Positions 32,401-45,547 of a stretch of 64,000 nt of DNA are shown piece by piece; the first letter of the stretch is position 1, and each line of letters begins with the position of its first letter. The stretch is taken from contig JAQSEB010000001.1 of NCBI GenBank assembly GCA_030063045.1, forward strand, positions 4,402,001-4,466,000, in the 5' to 3' direction. Under the pieces are notes generated by a model, which saw only the letters and a list, made by a program, of their open reading frames with translations, was not told the DNA's origin and ran no database searches. The translations under genes and the position numbers were made by a program. The stretch is from Pratylenchus scribneri. Taxonomy: Eukaryota; Nematoda; Chromadorea; Rhabditida; Pratylenchidae.

Positions 32401-35400
32401 GGGGTTTCTCGGGATTGTTTTAGGGGTTTCTCGGGATTGTTTTAGGGGTTTCTCGAGATTGCATTAGGGGTTTCTCGGAATTGTTTAGTGGTTTCTCTGG
32501 TTACTTTTGGAATGGATTGTTTTAGGGGTTTCTCGGGATTGTTTTAGGGGTTTCTCGGGATTGTTTTAGGGGTTTCTCGGAATTGCATTAGGGGTTTCTC
32601 GGCATTGCATTAGGGGTTTCTCTAGTTACTTTTGGAATGGATTGTTTTAGGGGTTTCTCGGAATTGTTTAGGGGTTTCTCTAGTTACTTTTGGAATGGAT
32701 TGTTTTAGGGGTTTCTCGGGATTGTTTTAGGGGTTTCTCGGGATTGTTTTAGGGGTTTCTCGGGATTGCATTAGGGGTTTCTCGGCATTGCATTAGGGGT
32801 TTCTCTAGTTACTTTTGGAATGGATTGTTTTAGGGGTTTCTCGGGATTGTTTTAGGGGTTTCTCGGGATTGCATTAGGGGTTTCTCTAGTTACTTTTGGA
32901 ATGGATTGTTTTAGGGGTTTCTCGGGATTGTTTTAGGGGTTTCTCGGGATTGCATTAGGGGTTTCTCTAGTTACTTTTGGAATGGATTGTTTTAGGGGTT
33001 TCTCGGGATTGTTTTAGGGGTTTCTCGGGATTGTTTTAGGGGTTTCTCGGGATTGCATTAGGGGTTTCTCTAGTTACTTTTGGAATGGATTGTTTTAGGG
33101 GTTTCTCGGGATTGTTTTAGGGGTTTCTCGGGATTGCATTAGGGGTTTCTCTAGTTACTTTTGGAATGGATTGTTTTAGGGGTTTCTCGGGATTGTATTA
33201 GGGGTTTCTCTAGTTACTTTTGGAATGGATTATTTTAGGGGTTTCTCGGGATTATTTTAGGGGTTTCTCGGGATTGTTTTAGGGGTTTCTCGGGATTGCT
33301 TTAGGGGTTTCTCGGAATTGTTTAGGGGTTTCTCTAGTTACTTTTGGAATGGATTGTTTTAGGGGTTTCTCGGGATTGTTTTAGGGGTTTCTCGGGATTG
33401 CATTAGGGGTTTCTCGGAATTGCTTAGGGGTTTCTCTAGTTACTTTTGGAATGGATTGTTTTAGGGGTTTCTCGGGATTGTTTTAGGGGTTTCTCGGGAT
33501 TGCATTAGGGGTTTCTCGGAATTGTTTAGGGGTTTCTCTGGTTACTTTTGGAATGGATTGTTTTAGGGGTTTCTCGTGATTGCATTAGGGGTTTCTCGGA
33601 ATTGTTTAGTGGTTTCTCTGGTTACTTTTGGAATGGATTGTTTTAGGGGTTTCTCGGGATTGTTTTAGGGGTTTCTCGGGATTGTTTTAGGGGTTTCTCG
33701 GAATTGCATTAGGGGTTTCTCGGCATTGCATTAGGGGTTTCTCTAGTTACTTTTGGAATGGATTGTTTTAGGGGTTTCTCGGGATTGCATTAGGGGTTTC
33801 TCTAGTTACTTTTGGAATGGATTGTTTTAGGGGTTTCTCGGGATTGTTTTAGGGGTTTCTCGGGATTGCATTAGGGGTTTCTCTAGTTACTTTTGGAATG
33901 GATTGTTTTAGGGGTTTCTCGGGATTGTATTAGGGGTTTCTCTAGTTACTTTTGGAATGGATTATTTTAGGGGTTTCTCGGGATTATTTTAGGGGTTTCT
34001 CGGGATTGTTTTAGGGGTTTCTCGGGATTGTTTTAGGGGTTTCTCGGGATTGCTTTAGGGGTTTCTCGGAATTGTTTAGGGGTTTCTCTAGTTACTTTTG
34101 GAATGGATTGTTTTAGGGGTTTCTCGGGATTGTTTTAGGGGTTTCTCGGGATTGCATTAGGGGTTTCTCGGAATTGCTTAGGGGTTTCTCTAGTTACTTT
34201 TGGAATGGATTGTTTTAGGGGTTTCTCGGGATTGTTTTAGGGGTTTCTCGGGATTGCATTAGGGGTTTCTCGGAATTGTTTAGGGGTTTCTCTGGTTACT
34301 TTTGGAATGGATTGTTTTAGGGGTTTCTCGTGATTGCATTAGGGGTTTCTCGGAATTGTTTAGTGGTTTCTCTGGTTACTTTTGGAATGGATTGTTTTAG
34401 GGGTTTCTCGGGATTGTTTTAGGGGTTTCTCGGGATTGTTTTAGGGGTTTCTCGGAATTGCATTAGGGGTTTCTCGGCATTGCATTAGGGGTTTCTCTAG
34501 TTACTTTTGGAATGGATTGTTTTAGGGGTTTCTCGGAATTGTTTAGGGGTTTCTCTAGTTACTTTTGGAATGGATTGTTTTAGGGGTTTCTCGGGATTGT
34601 TTTAGGGGTTTCTCGGGATTGTTTTAGGGGTTTCTCGGGATTGCATTAGGGGTTTCTCGGCATTGCATTAGGGGTTTCTCTAGTTACTTTTGGAATGGAT
34701 TGTTTTAGGGGTTTCTCGGGATTGTTTTAGGGGTTTCTCGGGATTGCATTAGGGGTTTCTCTAGTTACTTTTGGAATGGATTGTTTTAGGGGTTTCTCGG
34801 GATTGTTTTAGGGGTTTCTCGGGATTGTTTTAGGGGTTTCTCGGGATTGCATTAGGGGTTTCTCGGGATTGCATTAGGGGTTTCTCTAGTTACTTTTGGA
34901 ATGGATTGTTTTAGGGGTTTCTCGGGATTGTTTTAGGGGTTTCTCGGGATTGCATTAGGGGTTTCTCTAGTTACTTTTGGAATGGATTGTTTTAGGGGTT
35001 TCTCGGGATTGTTTTAGGGGTTTCTCGGGATTGTTTTAGGGGTTTCTCGGGATTGTTTTAGAGGTTTCTCGGGATTGTTTTAGGGGTTTCTCGGGATTGC
35101 ATTAGGGGTTTCTCGGAATTGTTTAGTGGTTTCTCTGGTTACTTTTGGAATGGATTGTTTTAGGGGTTTCTCGGGATTGTTTTAGGGGTTTCTCGGGATT
35201 GTTTTAGGGGTTTCTCGGAATTGCATTAGGGGTTTCTCGGCATTGCATTAGGGGTTTCTCTAGTTACTTTTGGAATGGATTGTTTTAGGGGTTTCTCGGA
35301 ATTGTTTAGGGGTTTCTCTAGTTACTTTTGGAATGGATTGTTTTAGGGGTTTCTCGGGATTGTTTTAGGGGTTTCTCGGGATTGTTTTAGGGGTTTCTCG

Positions 35401-38400
35401 GGATTGCATTAGGGGTTTCTCGGCATTGCATTAGGGGTTTCTCTAGTTACTTTTGGAATGGATTGTTTTAGGGGTTTCTCGGGATTGTTTTAGGGGTTTC
35501 TCGGGATTGCATTAGGGGTTTCTCTAGTTACTTTTGGAATGGATTGTTTTAGGGGTTTCTCGGGATTGTTTTAGGGGTTTCTCGGGATTGTTTTAGGGGT
35601 TTCTCGGGATTGCATTAGGGGTTTCTCTAGTTACTTTTGGAATGGATTGTTTTAGGGGTTTCTCGGGATTGTTTTAGGGGTTTCTCGGGATTGCATTAGG
35701 GGTTTCTCTAGTTACTTTTGGAATGGATTGTTTTAGGGGTTTCTCGGGATTGTTTTAGGGGTTTCTCGGGATTGTTTTAGGGGTTTCTCGGGATTGTTTT
35801 AGGGGTTTCTCGGGATTGCATTAGGGGTTTCTCTAGTTACTTTTGGAATGGATTGTTTTAGGGGTTTCTCGGGATTGTTTTAGGGGTTTCTCGGGATTGC
35901 ATTAGGGGTTTCTCTAGTTACTTTTGGAATGGATTGTTTTAGGGGTTTCTCGGGATTGTATTAGGGGTTTCTCTAGTTACTTTTGGAATGGATTATTTTA
36001 GGGGTTTCTCGGGATTGTATTAGGGGTTTCTCGGGATTGTTTTAGGGGTTTCTCGGGATTGTTTTAGGGGTTTCTCGGGATTGCTTTAGGGGTTTCTCGG
36101 AATTGTTTAGGGGTTTCTCTAGTTACTTTTGGAATGGATTGTTTTAGGGGTTTCTCGGGATTGTTTTAGGGGTTTCTCGGGATTGCATTAGGGGTTTCTC
36201 GGAATTGCTTAGGGGTTTCTCTAGTTACTTTTGGAATGGATTGTTTTAGGGGTTTCTCGGGATTGTTTTAGGGGTTTCTCGGGATTGTTTTAGAGTTTCT
36301 CGGGATTGTTTTAGGGGTTTCTCGGGATTGCATTAGGGGTTTCTCGGAATTGTTTAGGGGTTTCTCTGGTTACTTTTGGAATGGATTGTTTTAGGGGTTT
36401 CTCGAGATTGCATTAGGGGTTTCTCGGAATTGTTTAGTGGTTTCTCTGGTTACTTTTGGAATGGATTGTTTTAGGGGTTTCTCGGGATTGTTTTAGGGGT
36501 TTCTCGGGATTGTTTTAGGGGTTTCTCGGAATTGCATTAGGGGTTTCTCGGCATTGCATTAGGGGTTTCTCTAGTTACTTTTGGAATGGATTGTTTTAGG
36601 GGTTTCTCGGAATTGTTTAGGGGTTTCTCTAGTTACTTTTGGAATGGATTGTTTTAGGGGTTTCTCGGGATTGTTTTAGGGGTTTCTCGGGATTGTTTTA
36701 GGGGTTTCTCGGGATTGCATTAGGGGTTTCTCGGCATTGCATTAGGGGTTTCTCTAGTTACTTTTGGAATGGATTGTTTTAGGGGTTTCTCGGGATTGTT
36801 TTAGGGGTTTCTCGGGATTGCATTAGGGGTTTCTCTAGTTACTTTTGGAATGGATTGTTTTAGGGGTTTATCGGGATTGTTTTAGGGGTTTCTCGGGATT
36901 GTTTTAGGGGTTTCTCGGGATTGCATTAGGGGTTTCTCTAGTTACTTTTGGAATGGATTGTTTTAGGGGTTTCTCGGGATTGTTTTAGGGGTTTCTCGGG
37001 ATTGCATTAGGGGTTTCTCTAGTTACTTTTGGAATGGATTGTTTTAGGGGTTTCTCGGGATTGTTTTAGGGGTTTCTCGGGATTGCATTAGGGGTTTCTC
37101 TAGTTACTTTTGGAATGGATTGTTTTAGGGGTTTCTCGGGATTGTATTAGGGGTTTCTCTAGTTACTTTTGGAATGGATTATTTTAGGGGTTTCTCGGGA
37201 TTGTATTAGGGGTTTCTCGGGATTGTTTTAGGGGTTTCTCGGGATTGTTTTAGGGGTTTCTCGGGATTGCTTTAGGGGTTTCTCGGAATTGTTTAGGGGT
37301 TTCTCTAGTTACTTTTGGAATGGATTGTTTTAGGGGTTTCTCGGGATTGTTTTAGGGGTTTCTCGGGATTGCATTAGGGGTTTCTCGGAATTGCTTAGGG
37401 GTTTCTCTAGTTACTTTTGGAATGGATTGTTTTAGGGGTTTCTCGGGATTGTTTTAGGGGTTTCTCGGGATTGCATTAGGGGTTTCTCGGAATTGTTTAG
37501 GGGTTTCTCTGGTTACTTTTGGAATGGATTGTTTTAGGGGTTTCTCGTGATTGCATTAGGGGTTTCTCGGAATTGTTTAGTGGTTTCTCTGGTTACTTTT
37601 GGAATGGATTGTTTTAGGGGTTTCTCGGGATTGTTTTAGGGGTTTCTCGGGATTGTTTTAGGGGTTTCTCGGAATTGCATTAGGGGTTTCTCGGCATTGC
37701 ATTAGGGGTTTCTCTAGTTACTTTTGGAATGGATTGTTTTAGGGGTTTCTCGGGATTGCATTAGGGGTTTCTCTAGTTACTTTTGGAATGGATTGTTTTA
37801 GGGGTTTCTCGGGATTGTTTTAGGGGTTTCTCGGGATTGCATTAGGGGTTTCTCTAGTTACTTTTGGAATGGATTGTTTTAGGGGTTTCTCGGGATTGTA
37901 TTAGGGGTTTCTCTAGTTACTTTTGGAATGGATTATTTTAGGGGTTTCTCGGGATTATTTTAGGGGTTTCTCGGGATTGTTTTAGGGGTTTCTCGGGATT
38001 GTTTTAGGGGTTTCTCGGGATTGCTTTAGGGGTTTCTCGGAATTGTTTAGGGGTTTCTCTAGTTACTTTTGGAATGGATTGTTTTAGGGGTTTCTCGGGA
38101 TTGTTTTAGGGGTTTCTCGGGATTGCATTAGGGGTTTCTCGGAATTGCTTAGGGGTTTCTCTAGTTACTTTTGGAATGGATTGTTTTAGGGGTTTCTCGG
38201 GATTGTTTTAGGGGTTTCTCGGGATTGCATTAGGGGTTTCTCGGAATTGTTTAGGGGTTTCTCTGGTTACTTTTGGAATGGATTGTTTTAGGGGTTTCTC
38301 GTGATTGCATTAGGGGTTTCTCGGAATTGTTTAGTGGTTTCTCTGGTTACTTTTGGAATGGATTGTTTTAGGGGTTTCTCGGGATTGTTTTAGGGGTTTC

Positions 38401-41400
38401 TCGGGATTGTTTTAGGGGTTTCTCGGAATTGCATTAGGGGTTTCTCGGCATTGCATTAGGGGTTTCTCTAGTTACTTTTGGAATGGATTGTTTTAGGGGT
38501 TTCTCGGAATTGTTTAGGGGTTTCTCTAGTTACTTTTGGAATGGATTGTTTTAGGGGTTTCTCGGGATTGTTTTAGGGGTTTCTCGGGATTGTTTTAGGG
38601 GTTTCTCGGGATTGCATTAGGGGTTTCTCGGCATTGCATTAGGGGTTTCTCTAGTTACTTTTGGAATGGATTGTTTTAGGGGTTTCTCGGGATTGTTTTA
38701 GGGGTTTCTCGGGATTGCATTAGGGGTTTCTCTAGTTACTTTTGGAATGGATTGTTTTAGGGGTTTCTCGGGATTGTTTTAGGGGTTTCTCGGGATTGTT
38801 TTAGGGGTTTCTCGGGATTGCATTAGGGGTTTCTCGGGATTGCATTAGGGGTTTCTCTAGTTACTTTTGGAATGGATTGTTTTAGGGGTTTCTCGGGATT
38901 GTTTTAGGGGTTTCTCGGGATTGCATTAGGGGTTTCTCTAGTTACTTTTGGAATGGATTGTTTTAGGGGTTTCTCGGGATTGTTTTAGGGGTTTCTCGGG
39001 ATTGTTTTAGGGGTTTCTCGGGATTGCATTAGGGGTTTCTCGGCATTGCATTAGGGGTTTCTCTAGTTACTTTTGGAATGGATTGTTTTAGGGGTTTCTC
39101 GGGATTGTTTTAGGGGTTTCTCGGGATTGCATTAGGGGTTTCTCGGCATTGCATTAGGGGTTTCTCTAGTTACTTTTGGAATGGATTGTTTTAGGGGTTT
39201 CTCGGGATTGTTTTAGGGGTTTCTCGGGATTGCATTAGGGGTTTCTCTAGTTACTTTTGGAATGGATTGTTTTAGGGGTTTATCGGGATTGTTTTAGGGG
39301 TTTCTCGGGATTGTTTTAGGGGTTTCTCGGAATTGTTTAGGGGTTTCTCTAGTTACTTTTGGAATGGATTGTTTTAGGGGTTTCTCGGGATTGTTTTAGG
39401 GGTTTCTCGGGATTGCATTAGGGGTTTCTCTAGTTACTTTTGGAATGGATTGTTTTAGGGGTTTCTCGGGATTGTTTTAGGGGTTTCTCGGGATTGTTTT
39501 AGGGGTTTCTCGGGATTGTTTTAGGGGTTTCTCGGGATTGCATTAGGGGTTTCTCTAGTTACTTTTGGAATGGATTGTTTTAGGGGTTTCTCGGGATTGT
39601 TTTAGGGGTTTCTCGGGATTGCATTAGGGGTTTCTCTAGTTACTTTTGGAATGGATTGTTTTAGGGGTTTCTCGGGATTGTATTAGGGGTTTCTCTAGTT
39701 ACTTTTGGAATGGATTATTTTAGGGGTTTCTCGGGATTGTATTAGGGGTTTCTCGGGATTGTTTTAGGGGTTTCTCGGGATTGTTTTAGGGGTTTCTCGG
39801 GATTGCTTTAGGGGTTTCTCGGAATTGTTTAGGGGTTTCTCTAGTTACTTTTGGAATGGATTGTTTTAGGGGTTTCTCGGGATTGTTTTAGGGGTTTCTC
39901 GGGATTGCATTAGGGGTTTCTCGGAATTGCTTAGGGGTTTCTCTAGTTACTTTTGGAATGGATTGTTTTAGGGGTTTCTCGGGATTGTTTTAGGGGTTTC
40001 TCGGGATTGTTTTAGAGTTTCTCGGGATTGTTTTAGGGGTTTCTCGGGATTGCATTAGGGGTTTCTCGGAATTGTTTAGGGGTTTCTCTGGTTACTTTTG
40101 GAATGGATTGTTTTAGGGGTTTCTCGAGATTGCATTAGGGGTTTCTCGGAATTGTTTAGTGGTTTCTCTGGTTACTTTTGGAATGGATTGTTTTAGGGGT
40201 TTCTCGGGATTGTTTTAGGGGTTTCTCGGGATTGTTTTAGGGGTTTCTCGGAATTGCATTAGGGGTTTCTCGGCATTGCATTAGGGGTTTCTCTAGTTAC
40301 TTTTGGAATGGATTGTTTTAGGGGTTTCTCGGAATTGTTTAGGGGTTTCTCTAGTTACTTTTGGAATGGATTGTTTTAGGGGTTTCTCGGGATTGTTTTA
40401 GGGGTTTCTCGGGATTGTTTTAGGGGTTTCTCGGGATTGCATTAGGGGTTTCTCGGCATTGCATTAGGGGTTTCTCTAGTTACTTTTGGAATGGATTGTT
40501 TTAGGGGTTTCTCGGGATTGTTTTAGGGGTTTCTCGGGATTGCATTAGGGGTTTCTCTAGTTACTTTTGGAATGGATTGTTTTAGGGGTTTATCGGGATT
40601 GTTTTAGGGGTTTCTCGGGATTGTTTTAGGGGTTTCTCGGGATTGCATTAGGGGTTTCTCTAGTTACTTTTGGAATGGATTGTTTTAGGGGTTTCTCGGG
40701 ATTGTTTTAGGGGTTTCTCGGGATTGCATTAGGGGTTTCTCTAGTTACTTTTGGAATGGATTGTTTTAGGGGTTTCTCGGGATTGTTTTAGGGGTTTCTC
40801 GGGATTGCATTAGGGGTTTCTCTAGTTACTTTTGGAATGGATTGTTTTAGGGGTTTCTCGGGATTGTATTAGGGGTTTCTCTAGTTACTTTTGGAATGGA
40901 TTATTTTAGGGGTTTCTCGGGATTGTATTAGGGGTTTCTCGGGATTGTTTTAGGGGTTTCTCGGGATTGTTTTAGGGGTTTCTCGGGATTGCTTTAGGGG
41001 TTTCTCGGAATTGTTTAGGGGTTTCTCTAGTTACTTTTGGAATGGATTGTTTTAGGGGTTTCTCGGGATTGTTTTAGGGGTTTCTCGGGATTGCATTAGG
41101 GGTTTCTCGGAATTGCTTAGGGGTTTCTCTAGTTACTTTTGGAATGGATTGTTTTAGGGGTTTCTCGGGATTGTTTTAGGGGTTTCTCGGGATTGCATTA
41201 GGGGTTTCTCGGAATTGTTTAGGGGTTTCTCTGGTTACTTTTGGAATGGATTGTTTTAGGGGTTTCTCGAGATTGCATTAGGGGTTTCTCGGAATTGTTT
41301 AGTGGTTTCTCTGGTTACTTTTGGAATGGATTGTTTTAGGGGTTTCTCGGGATTGTTTTAGGGGTTTCTCGGGATTGTTTTAGAGGTTTCTCGGGATTGT

Positions 41401-44400
41401 TTTAGGGGTTTCTCGGGATTGCATTAGGGGTTTCTCGGAATTGTTTAGGGGTTTCTCTGGTTACTTTTGGAATGGATTGTTTTAGGGGTTTCTCGAGATT
41501 GCATTAGGGGTTTCTCGGAATTGTTTAGTGGTTTCTCTGGTTACTTTTGGAATGGATTGTTTTAGGGGTTTCTCGGGATTGTTTTAGGGGTTTCTCTAGT
41601 TACTTTTGGAATGGATTGTTTTAGGGGTTTCTCGGGATTGTTTTAGGGGTTTCTCGGGATTGTTTTAGGGGTTTCTCGGGATTGCATTAGGGGTTTCTCG
41701 GCATTGCATTAGGGGTTTCTCTAGTTACTTTTGGAATGGATTGTTTTAGGGGTTTCTCGGGATTGTTTTAGGGGTTTCTCGGGATTGTTTTAGGGGTTTC
41801 TCGGGATTGTTTTAGAGGTTTCTCGGGATTGTTTTAGGGGTTTCTCGGGATTGCATTAGGGGTTTCTCGGAATTGTTTAGGGGTTTCTCTGGTTACTTTT
41901 GGAATGGATTGTTTTAGGGGTTTCTCGAGATTGCATTAGGGGTTTCTCGGCATTGCATTAGGGGTTTCTCTAGTTACTTTTGGAATGGATTGTTTTAGGG
42001 GTTTCTCGGAATTGTTTAGGGGTTTCTCTAGTTACTTTTGGAATGGATTGTTTTAGGGGTTTCTCGGGATTGTTTTAGGGGTTTCTCGGGATTGTTTTAG
42101 GGGTTTCTCGGGATTGCATTAGGGGTTTCTCGGCATTGCATTAGGGGTTTCTCTAGTTACTTTTGGAATGGATTGTTTTAGGGGTTTCTCGGGATTGTTT
42201 TAGGGGTTTCTCGGGATTGCATTAGAGGTTTCTCGGGATTGTTTTAGGGGTTTCTCGGGATTGCATTAGGGGTTTCTCGGAATTGTTTAGGGGTTTCTCG
42301 GGATTGCATTAGGGGTTTCTCTAGTTACTTTTGGAATGGATTGTTTTAGGGGTTTCTCGGGATTGTTTTAGGGGTTTCTCGGGATTGCATTAGGGGTTTC
42401 TCTAGTTACTTTTGGAATGGATTGTTTTAGGGGTTTCTCGGGATTGTTTTAGGGGTTTCTCGGGATTGTTTTAGGGGTTTCTCGGGATTGCATTAGGGGT
42501 TTCTCTAGTTACTTTTGGAATGGATTGTTTTAGGGGTTTCTCGGGATTGTTTTAGGGGTTTCTCGGGATTGCATTAGGGGTTTCTCTAGTTACTTTTGGA
42601 ATGGATTGTTTTAGGGGTTTCTCGGGATTGTTTTAGGGGTTTCTCGGGATTGTTTTAGGGGTTTCTCGGGATTGTTTTAGGGGTTTCTCGGGATTGCATT
42701 AGGGGTTTCTCTAGTTACTTTTGGAATGGATTGTTTTAGGGGTTTCTCGGGATTGTTTTAGGGGTTTCTCGGGATTGCATTAGGGGTTTCTCTAGTTACT
42801 TTTGGAATGGATTGTTTTAGGGGTTTCTCGGGATTGTATTAGGGGTTTCTCTAGTTACTTTTGGAATGGATTATTTTAGGGGTTTCTCGGGATTGTATTA
42901 GGGGTTTCTCGGGATTGTTTTAGGGGTTTCTCGGGATTGTTTTAGGGGTTTCTCGGGATTGCTTTAGGGGTTTCTCGGAATTGTTTAGGGGTTTCTCTAG
43001 TTACTTTTGGAATGGATTGTTTTAGGGGTTTCTCGGGATTGTTTTAGGGGTTTCTCGGGATTGCATTAGGGGTTTCTCGGAATTGCTTAGGGGTTTCTCT
43101 AGTTACTTTTGGAATGGATTGTTTTAGGGGTTTCTCGGGATTGTTTTAGGGGTTTCTCGGGATTGTTTTAGGGGTTTCTCGGGATTGTTTTAGAGGTTTC
43201 TCGGGATTGTTTTAGGGGTTTCTCGGGATTGCATTAGGGGTTTCTCGGAATTGTTTAGGGGTTTCTCTGGTTACTTTTGGAATGGATTGTTTTAGGGGTT
43301 TCTCGAGATTGCATTAGGGGTTTCTCGGAATTGTTTAGTGGTTTCTCTGGTTACTTTTGGAATGGATTGTTTTAGGGGTTTCTCGGGATTGTTTTAGGGG
43401 TTTCTCGGGATTGTTTTAGGGGTTTCTCGGAATTGCATTAGGGGTTTCTCGGCATTGCATTAGGGGTTTCTCTAGTTACTTTTGGAATGGATTGTTTTAG
43501 GGGTTTCTCGGAATTGTTTAGGGGTTTCTCTAGTTACTTTTGGAATGGATTGTTTTAGGGGTTTCTCGGGATTGTTTTAGGGGTTTCTCGGGATTGTTTT
43601 AGGGGTTTCTCGGGATTGCATTAGGGGTTTCTCGGCATTGCATTAGGGGTTTCTCTAGTTACTTTTGGAATGGATTGTTTTAGGGGTTTCTCGGGATTGT
43701 TTTAGGGGTTTCTCGGGATTGCATTAGGGGTTTCTCTAGTTACTTTTGGAATGGATTGTTTTAGGGGTTTCTCGGGATTGTTTTAGGGGTTTCTCGGGAT
43801 TGTTTTAGGGGTTTCTCGGGATTGCATTAGGGGTTTCTCTAGTTACTTTTGGAATGGATTGTTTTAGGGGTTTCTCGGGATTGTTTTAGGGGTTTCTCGG
43901 GATTGCATTAGGGGTTTCTCTAGTTACTTTTGGAATGGATTGTTTTAGGGGTTTCTCGGGATTGTTTTAGGGGTTTCTCGGGATTGCATTAGGGGTTTCT
44001 CTAGTTACTTTTGGAATGGATTGTTTTAGGGGTTTCTCGGGATTGTTTTAGGGGTTTCTCGGGATTGCATTAGGGGTTTCTCGGGATTGTTTTAGGGGTT
44101 TCTCGGGATTGTTTTAGGGGTTTCTCGGGATTGCTTTAGGGGTTTCTCGGAATTGTTTAGGGGTTTCTCTAGTTACTTTTGGAATGGATTGTTTTAGGGG
44201 TTTCTCGGGATTGTTTTAGGGGTTTCTCGGGATTGCATTAGGGGTTTCTCGGAATTGCTTAGGGGTTTCTCTAGTTACTTTTGGAATGGATTGTTTTAGG
44301 GGTTTCTCGGGATTGTTTTAGGGGTTTCTCGGGATTGCATTAGGGGTTTCTCGGAATTGTTTAGGGGTTTCTCTGGTTACTTTTGGAATGGATTGTTTTA

Positions 44401-44870
44401 GGGGTTTCTCGAGATTGCATTAGGGGTTTCTCGGAATTGTTTAGTGGTTTCTCTGGTTACTTTTGGAATGGATTGTTTTAGGGGTTTCTCGGGATTGTTT
44501 TAGGGGTTTCTCGGGATTGTTTTAGAGGTTTCTCGGGATTGTTTTAGGGGTTTCTCGGGATTGCATTAGGGGTTTCTCGGAATTGTTTAGGGGTTTCTCT
44601 GGTTACTTTTGGAATGGATTGTTTTAGGGGTTTCTCGAGATTGCATTAGGGGTTTCTCGGAATTGTTTAGTGGTTTCTCTGGTTACTTTTGGAATGGATT
44701 GTTTTAGGGGTTTCTCGGGATTGTTTTAGGGGTTTCTCGGGATTGTTTTAGGGGTTTCTCGGGATTGTTTTAGAGGTTTCTCGGGATTGTTTTAGGGGTT
44801 TCTCGGGATTGCATTAGGGGTTTTTTGGAATTGTTTTAGGAATCTCGGGATCTAGGAGTTTCACGGAATT
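29436..44870. repeat. 15.4-kb satellite of 22-bp and 37-bp units
   Basis: Uninterrupted tandem DNA. The 22-bp unit starts TTTTAGGGGTTTCTCGGG. Variants begin CATTAGGGG or end CGGCATTG, CGGAATTG. The 37-bp unit replaces the CGGG end with CTCTAGTTACTTTTGGAATGG. Units are combined in recurring orders such as 37-22-22 and 37-22-22-22. Rare private variants recur at multi-kilobase spacing, showing block duplication. TAG and TAA stops recur on both strands, so it has no coding capacity. Both edges decay (29436-29460; 44820-44870). All GGGG runs lie on the plus strand. Confidence 0.98.
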
Positions 44871-45310
44871 GTTTTTTGGTGGAAAAGAGTTCAACGCCTA
44901 TTTCATTTTGATATTTTTAATTTAAATTAGGAAAAATGAAAAACTGATTAAGCTTAATATTAAGGATTGATCCAAACCCAATTATAGTTTGGCTTGTTCT
45001 CTTTTTCTTATTTAGTTAATAATGAAAAGATGCTCTGTAACTTTTCTGAGGCTAACGTCTTCTTAGCCAAAATCCACTCAAATCAAATACAAAAAAATTT
45101 TCCAGGATCTCCGCGATTTTTGGATTTAGCTTTTTATATTGTATATAATAGATAACCCTAGAAATTTATTTTGAAGATTTTTATTTAATAGAAAGCACAA
45201 TATGACATTTATTAAAATAGAACGCAAAATTGTTTTTTAACAAAATTATTAATCTTCATTATTTAATTCATTCCTTCTTTGTTCTCAATCGTCCTTATCG
45301 TTATCATCCC
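44871..45310. other. Flank between satellite and orphan gene A
   Basis: AT-rich DNA that should include the 3' UTR of the minus-strand gene at 45311-45547. Its proximal part resembles the 3' flank of gene B (TTGAGAA(C/T)AAAGAA then GAATGAAT). Nothing else is recognised. Confidence 0.5.
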
Positions 45311-45547
45311 TCATTGCTGTCCGCCCTGCTGCTGGTTGCGATTGCGGTGACGTGCACGCCATCGAGCCACTTTTTGGCGATTTCGTTCCAGCTCTCGCTC
45401 TCGAATTCGATATTCCTCATTCTCAATTCGAATCCTTTCTTCTCTCAATCTTCGGACTTCTTCTGCTGCTCGTTCCACCTGTTCCCGCATATGTTCCAAA
45501 TGTTGTTGATATTCTTGGCGCATGCGATCACGTTGAGAATCGGACAT
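45311..45547 (-). CDS. Orphan small charged helical protein A (78 aa)
   Basis: One-exon frame, ATG at 45547-45545, stop at 45311. The product starts MSDSQRDRMRQEYQQH and ends RHRNRNQQQGGQQ. The body is almost entirely Glu, Arg and Gln with heptad-like Leu/Ile/Met spacing, so a single long amphipathic or charged helix is likely. There is no signal peptide or membrane segment. I chose this ATG over one 23 codons upstream because an acceptor (ATATTCAG) ends 19 bases before it and because gene B aligns from this Met. It is paralogous to the divergent gene at 46732-46950: same N-terminus (MS-x-S), same C-terminus and similar 3' flank. I do not recognise the family. The Arg-rich tail could bind nucleic acid, but that is a guess. 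Confidence 0.72.
   Translation of the reverse strand: MSDSQRDRMRQEYQQHLEHMREQVERAAEEVRRLREERIRIENEEYRIRERELERNRQKVARWRARHRNRNQQQGGQQ

Noticed and set aside
29436..44870. CRISPR-like array
   Set aside because: Units are contiguous with no unique spacers and the sequence is in an intron-bearing eukaryotic genome; it is a satellite.
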